Assembly (NCBI RefSeq): GCF_900111115.1
Contig: NZ_FOGD01000001.1
Span: 124,001-188,000 of the forward strand
DNA: 64,000 nucleotides
Origin: Giesbergeria anulus
GTDB taxonomy: Bacteria; Pseudomonadota; Gammaproteobacteria; Burkholderiales; Burkholderiaceae_C
Direction: 5' to 3'
Below are positions 60,375 through 64,000 of the stretch, piece by piece. A model generated the notes under the pieces. It had not been told where the DNA came from, did no database searches, and saw only the letters and a list, made by a program, of their open reading frames with translations. The stretch's first letter is position 1. Each line of letters begins with the position of its first letter. The position numbers were made by a program, and so were the translations under genes.

Positions 60375-63300
60375 GGCACGGCCTGCAATTCAGCGGTGGA
60401 CGACGCCAGCGTCACGCCAGTGATGCGCGCACGGGACTGCACCTCCACCTCATACTCCAGATACCGGCCCGCAGGCATCCGCACCGGCAAGGTGTTGGTC
60501 ACCGTGTAGTGGCCCACCGCCGGGGTCAGCGCTACCTCCACCTCGGTGCCATCGGGTCGGATGGCGTAGCCAAACACCCGCACCGTGGCCGGTTCGGTAG
60601 CGCTTTGCTCGCCCAGCACCCGCAGCCAGCCAAACCCGGTATAGGTCTCCAGCGTCAGGTGCTTGCTGCGAAAGCTGGCCAACCGACGCCGGGTGGTATC
60701 GGTGAACAGCTTGACCGCTTGGCGCGTGCTAGCCAACACCCCATAGAGGGTATCGGTGCTGCGATCAGCATAGATGGCCGACAGCTCGCGCACCGGCGGA
60801 TTGGCATTGCCCAGATGCACGTTGACCAGCTTGCCCGTCTGCAAGTGCATGGCCGACAACCACATCGCCCCATTGGCCTCTGGGTGTCCATAGAGGAAGT
60901 ACAGCACCCCGTCATGCTCTGCACACTGCATATCGCGCACATGGATCAGATCAATATCTGCCCACGCCACCTTGCCCGTGGGGGCGGGCAGGAACACCTG
61001 TATCCCTGTGGGCGAGGCCAGACACAGGCCATCGGGCGAAGCAAAGATCACCCCGCCATCCACCGGGCAGATTGAGCGGGCCGACACGCACGCCTGATTG
61101 CTGCGCGTGTCCTCCTTGCTCATACTGGCCGGTTCTGGGCCAGACAGATACCAAGGCCCGGTCTCCGTCAACACCACCAAGGTCTGGCCGAACACCCCCA
61201 GCCCCACAATCGGGTATTGGAAGGTGTGGGTGTACTCGGACGGCCAAGCATAGGGCCGGAACACCTCCGAGAAATACACCGTCTTGTCGATGAACCCGGC
61301 CATGAACCCGTTGGGCAGGGCGCAAATGCCTTGCAGGTACTTGCCATTGACCACCGGGGGCGGCTCCCAAGTCATGCTGGCCAAGGATTCGAGCAGGGCT
61401 GCATTGCTTTTCTTGTCCGTTACCGGGTTGTCTGTCAGTGCTTTCTCAAACACCAGCTGGAAGGCACTGGCTTGGCTGCCCGAGTTGCTGCGGTACAACC
61501 GCCACTTGGCATAGCCATAGTTGGTGATTTCTGTGGGCGTGGGCATGGTGGCCTGCACCAGCACCTCGTCATTGCCATCGAGCTCCAGCAGCTCAAACTC
61601 GGCATCGGTGTTGCCATTGCCCGGCAGGTACGGCATGGACTCCTCGCCCCAGTTGTTGACCAGCGTCCATGTGTAGGCGCGGGTCTCCGTCAGCTCAACG
61701 CCACTCAAATCCCCGTGGCGCTCCACCACCTGAATACTGGTCAGATACTCCAATGCCGCACTGCGCACCCCGTTGATCGCTTCGGCATAGACAGCCATCA
61801 CATCAGCATGGGCTGTCTCCAATAAATCACAAGCCCCCACCACAGCGGCGGCTGTCAACCGGCCACCAGCATTTGTCAGCAGCCCAGACCCGCTGCTATC
61901 AACCAGATCACCGAATGCCTCTGGGGTTGTAGCGTTATAGACCGCACGCAGGACGGGGGTGAAATCCAAGCTCAAGGCGGCTTGATAGACAGCAGCCTGC
62001 TTGCCTGCCTCGGATGCACTGGCGGCCTTGTACAGCACCCGCTTTTGGGCATCCAGCAGCGCCTTGGCACTTGAGATGGGGCGAGTAGTGACTTGGCTGG
62101 CCCCGCCGGTCAACTCCTGTTTCACAGCAGCAATGATGGCTGCCACAGCAGTGGCCCGGTTGCTCGAATACAGCGTCAACGCATCGCCCGATTCCACTAG
62201 GGCTTTAGCGGGGTCAGCCACCGCCCCCAGAGCAGACTGCATCAAGTCGTACACCGTACCGGCAAATGCCGTGTAGGCCGCATTGATACGATCTGTAGCA
62301 GCACTGCTATTCAAGACGGCGGTGATGTTGCTGATCGTCGTTTCTCCAGCCTTGCCATCGAGCAAGTTGGTCAAGACAGCGTAGCGGAAATTAAACCGAG
62401 CAACGGCTTGGGCCAAGTCGGTGCTCTTGGCAATGTCGAACTTCTCTGCCACCTTATCCAGCATGGTATTGAGTTCGCGGGCCGATAGCAGCGGCTCATC
62501 AAGCAACCCCGGCTTGGTGATTTCCAACAGCGCATCCCATACCGCACCAGTACGAGCAAAGGTGTATGTGGGATAGAACGCTTTGAACACGATGGCCGCA
62601 CACTTCGTACTGCCCAAGGTGTGGCCCCACATAGTGGTCGATGGCAGTGCACTGCTGATCCACGGTACATTGACCAGATCAGCCATCAGCGCACGAGCTT
62701 GGGGCAAACTCACTGCTAGGAACGGATCAAGCCCGCCATCGGGTGCTGTGCCAAACACCCGCGCCTGATATGCTTTATTTCCTTCGTCGGCCATGCCTAG
62801 GCTGTAGCCTGCCGTGCCTGATGTGTGGCAATCGAGATAGCCGGGCCGTGCAGCGCTGGCGTGCTGGCCCTGCCACTGCGCCACCAACAGCTTTTCCATG
62901 CCAGCCCACAACTCATAGGCCACGGCATCAAAAGCTGGGCCGATATTGCTGGCGGTCAGTGGGTCTTTTTTAACCACGGTTAGCTTGAGCTTGACCGTGG
63001 GTGGCGGCACACCCAGCAAGCGCCCGTCACCATAGTCGTTTTCACGCCAAAACACCGATGGCTTGGATGTGGCAGTGCCGTCACCCGTGACATAAATGCG
63101 CTGCTTGGGCACGCTGCTGCCGTCGGTATCTGGTGCCAGCGCGCGCGCTACGTTCATCACCGTAGTGGTGCCGAACAGCGTCTTGGTATCGGTCTTGTAG
63201 CGCACCATCGACTTGACCGGCCCAGTGCCAAAAACCTCAATGACCTCTGGCGCACTATCCTCTTGCAGCGGCGTGAAGGTCTGCACCAATGGGGACAGGT

Positions 63301-63394
63301 TATCTACCCGCTGACCGGCATCCATCGGCAAATCGCGCTTGGCTACGCCCATCTTCATGCCGCCGAACTGGTTGATATGGATGATGCCCATCAT
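60371..63394 (-). CDS. Large phage tail protein, beta-propeller-like
   Basis: 1007 residues from ATG 63392-63394, overlapping the spanin stop by 4 bases. The N-terminal half has mixed structure and a helical, Ala-rich middle (DLMQSALGAVADPAKALVE). The C-terminal half is a row of beta segments with NGFMAGFIDKTVYFSEVFR, PYAWPSEYTHTFQYPIVGL, LTETGPWYLSGPEPASMSK and VDGGVIFASPDGLCLASP, a pattern like the nozzle or tail-stabilising proteins of short-tailed phages. It probably forms part of the tail under the portal. No enzyme motif was seen. Confidence 0.75.
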   Translation of the reverse strand: MMGIIHINQFGGMKMGVAKRDLPMDAGQRVDNLSPLVQTFTPLQEDSAPEVIEVFGTGPVKSMVRYKTDTKTLFGTTTVMNVARALAPDTDGSSVPKQRIYVTGDGTATSKPSVFWRENDYGDGRLLGVPPPTVKLKLTVVKKDPLTASNIGPAFDAVAYELWAGMEKLLVAQWQGQHASAARPGYLDCHTSGTAGYSLGMADEGNKAYQARVFGTAPDGGLDPFLAVSLPQARALMADLVNVPWISSALPSTTMWGHTLGSTKCAAIVFKAFYPTYTFARTGAVWDALLEITKPGLLDEPLLSARELNTMLDKVAEKFDIAKSTDLAQAVARFNFRYAVLTNLLDGKAGETTISNITAVLNSSAATDRINAAYTAFAGTVYDLMQSALGAVADPAKALVESGDALTLYSSNRATAVAAIIAAVKQELTGGASQVTTRPISSAKALLDAQKRVLYKAASASEAGKQAAVYQAALSLDFTPVLRAVYNATTPEAFGDLVDSSGSGLLTNAGGRLTAAAVVGACDLLETAHADVMAVYAEAINGVRSAALEYLTSIQVVERHGDLSGVELTETRAYTWTLVNNWGEESMPYLPGNGNTDAEFELLELDGNDEVLVQATMPTPTEITNYGYAKWRLYRSNSGSQASAFQLVFEKALTDNPVTDKKSNAALLESLASMTWEPPPVVNGKYLQGICALPNGFMAGFIDKTVYFSEVFRPYAWPSEYTHTFQYPIVGLGVFGQTLVVLTETGPWYLSGPEPASMSKEDTRSNQACVSARSICPVDGGVIFASPDGLCLASPTGIQVFLPAPTGKVAWADIDLIHVRDMQCAEHDGVLYFLYGHPEANGAMWLSAMHLQTGKLVNVHLGNANPPVRELSAIYADRSTDTLYGVLASTRQAVKLFTDTTRRRLASFRSKHLTLETYTGFGWLRVLGEQSATEPATVRVFGYAIRPDGTEVEVALTPAVGHYTVTNTLPVRMPAGRYLEYEVEVQSRARITGVTLASSTAELQAVP

Positions 63395-63864
63395 TGCCCC
63401 CGACTTGCTGTTACGGCTGCGTCGTGAGTGCCTTCACACCCCAATCCTCTGGCACGCGCTTCGTCAAACGCTGCCGCCAATTCTCCCGCTGCATCGTCAG
63501 CCCGGCTGAACAGGTCGGAGAGCACCACGATGGCGCTGTCGTCTGGCGCGCACTGTTCGGTAGCGGCGGTAACTCGGGTGCGATGGGCGTCGATAAAGTG
63601 GGCGAGGTCGCGGCGCAACCCGACAGCCACATCACGGGCACGATCAGCATCAGTATGAGCCACTTGGAGAGCGGCCCGCGTTTGGGCATCTTGTTGTTCA
63701 GAATCATGGCGGTATTGGGTTTCGAGGTTCTTTTTTTGTGCCCAGCCCAGCTCCTGCTGTAGTTCCAGTGTGGCAACTTGGTCTTGGGCTTGATGTAGCT
63801 GTGCTGTCTGCAGCCAAAGCAGCAGGGCCAGCGCCAGTGAAACTAGGGGCCAAACGGGGGTCAT
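63391..63864 (-). CDS. Rz: Phage i-spanin (Rz-like)
   Basis: 157 residues from ATG 63862-63864. The N-terminal signal anchor is WPLVSLALALLLWLQTA, followed by a long periplasmic coiled coil (QDQVATLELQQELGWAQKK, RDVAVGLRRDLAHFIDA) and the typical Rz end (ADDAAGELAAAFDEARARGLGCEG). i-spanins sit in the inner membrane and, with the o-spanin, fuse the membranes in the last step of lysis. The start overlaps the previous gene's stop (ATGA). The second spanin is nested in this gene in another frame. Confidence 0.85.
   Translation of the reverse strand: MTPVWPLVSLALALLLWLQTAQLHQAQDQVATLELQQELGWAQKKNLETQYRHDSEQQDAQTRAALQVAHTDADRARDVAVGLRRDLAHFIDAHRTRVTAATEQCAPDDSAIVVLSDLFSRADDAAGELAAAFDEARARGLGCEGTHDAAVTASRGQ
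63411..63689 (-). CDS. Rz1: Phage o-spanin lipoprotein (Rz1-like), nested in Rz in another frame
   Basis: 92 residues from ATG 63687-63689, read in a different frame inside the Rz-like gene. It begins with a lipoprotein signal (KWLILMLIVPVMWLSGC) whose lipobox LSGC gives Cys as the new N-terminus, and goes on with the Pro-rich stretch SPTLSTPIAPELPPLPNS that is usual for Rz1. A frame this long with a lipobox at the right spot inside Rz is unlikely to be chance. The downstream half (about 50 residues) is longer than in lambda Rz1 and may be unstructured. Anchored in the outer membrane, it would join Rz across the periplasm. Confidence 0.8.
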   Translation of the reverse strand: MPKRGPLSKWLILMLIVPVMWLSGCAATSPTLSTPIAPELPPLPNSARQTTAPSWCSPTCSAGLTMQRENWRQRLTKRVPEDWGVKALTTQP

Positions 63865-64000
63865 TGGGCCTCCATGCACCGCTGGTAGCGGTCTTGTGCG
63901 CGCAGCCACACGCCACGGCAACGGTTGAGCGAGTCTTTGCAGTCCTTGCCTGTGGCGCGACGCGAGTCGAGGTTCAGGTATGCCTCGCACGAAGCCACAT
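63861..64000 (-). CDS. Phage gene of the lysis region, 5' end outside the window
   Basis: The last 46 codons of a minus-strand gene that begins beyond the right edge. Visible parts are ASCEAYLNLDSRRATGKD and RCRGVWLRAQDRYQRCMEAQ. It ends in TGA overlapping the Rz start (ATGA). From its place it should belong to the lysis cassette, such as an endolysin or holin, but no motif can be recognised in this end piece. Four Cys in 46 residues are unusual for an endolysin tail. Confidence 0.6.
   Translation of the reverse strand, partial: VASCEAYLNLDSRRATGKDCKDSLNRCRGVWLRAQDRYQRCMEAQ

Larger units (their letters stand above)
42896..64000 (-). mobile_element. Prophage or phage remnant, left part only; continues past the window
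   Basis: The block contains a spanin pair, tail and fibre proteins, internal-virion-like proteins, a giant multidomain virion-type protein and a P22-immI-like regulatory locus. Almost all structural genes are on the minus strand and tightly packed, with several ATGA overlaps. Terminase, portal, capsid, main repressor and integrase are not in the window and should lie to the right. The left boundary is near gloA. Order and gene types suggest a short-tailed (podovirus-like) phage with a giant virion protein, but a siphovirus-type J-like segment in the fibre protein points to mosaicism. No att repeat could be found because the right end is missing. Confidence 0.88.

Noticed and set aside
1-64000. 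CRISPR arrays, tRNA and rRNA genes
   Set aside because: No regularly spaced repeat units and no cloverleaf or rRNA-like conserved segments were recognised by reading both strands.

Overview
The window looks like a chromosome segment of a betaproteobacterium, most likely Burkholderiales and close to Comamonadaceae. The protein families, the propionyl-CoA/methylmalonyl-CoA gene order and the DUF2322/DUF2789/DUF4337 companions all fit that group; no 16S gene or database search was available. No tRNA, rRNA, CRISPR array or IS element was recognised.

Layout. 1-4.7 kb is a signalling block: a multi-CheW protein cut by the left edge, a soluble chemoreceptor with a tandemly duplicated PAS domain, a YjfB-like small protein and an HDOD protein. 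4.7-15 kb holds Tex, an isochorismatase-like hydrolase, a PRPP-synthetase/nucleotide-phosphorylase-like pair, an NlpC/P60 hydrolase, membrane and conserved hypothetical proteins, an exported Ppx/GppA-like protein and an RNA-methyltransferase-like protein. 15-26.6 kb has a diheme cytochrome c, a GntR/FCD regulator, and a complete propionyl-CoA to succinyl-CoA set (mutase, MeaB, PccB, PccA, epimerase), followed by a split spermidine-synthase-like pair and an EamA transporter. 26.6-28.5 kb is a rhodanese/YgaP-type cluster divergent from an ArsR regulator. 28.6-30.8 kb is a tyrosine recombinase divergent from a KfrA-like coiled-coil DNA-binding protein. 30.8-37.1 kb is a seven-gene minus-strand biotin operon: bioB, ECF transporter bioMNY, an acyl-CoA ligase, a thiolase and a nitroreductase. 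37.4-42.8 kb has a NhaR-type LysR regulator, TerC, a PAS-GGDEF protein, DUF2789, a CheW protein with an inserted zinc-binding CZB domain, and gloA.

From 42.9 kb to the right edge the sequence is part of a prophage or phage-derived element read mainly from the minus strand. From the right edge leftwards come a spanin pair (Rz with Rz1 nested inside it), a 1007-residue tail protein, a tail fibre/tip protein, several internal-virion-type proteins, and a 2728-residue giant protein that combines a GH73-like peptidoglycan hydrolase, a ParB-like, a HEAAH zincin-like and a phosphoribosyltransferase-like domain.

The most interesting locus lies between these structural genes (51.2-54.5 kb). It resembles the bipartite immunity region immI of phage P22. 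A 55-residue Arc-like repressor is followed by ORF6N and AntA antirepressor genes. A divergent Mnt-like repressor is followed by a HicB/HicA-like pair whose antitoxin carries an unusual N-terminal domain. A 21-bp perfect palindrome lies in the divergent promoter, with a core like that of the P22 Mnt operator. The prophage is cut by the right edge, so its integrase, packaging genes and main repressor were not seen.
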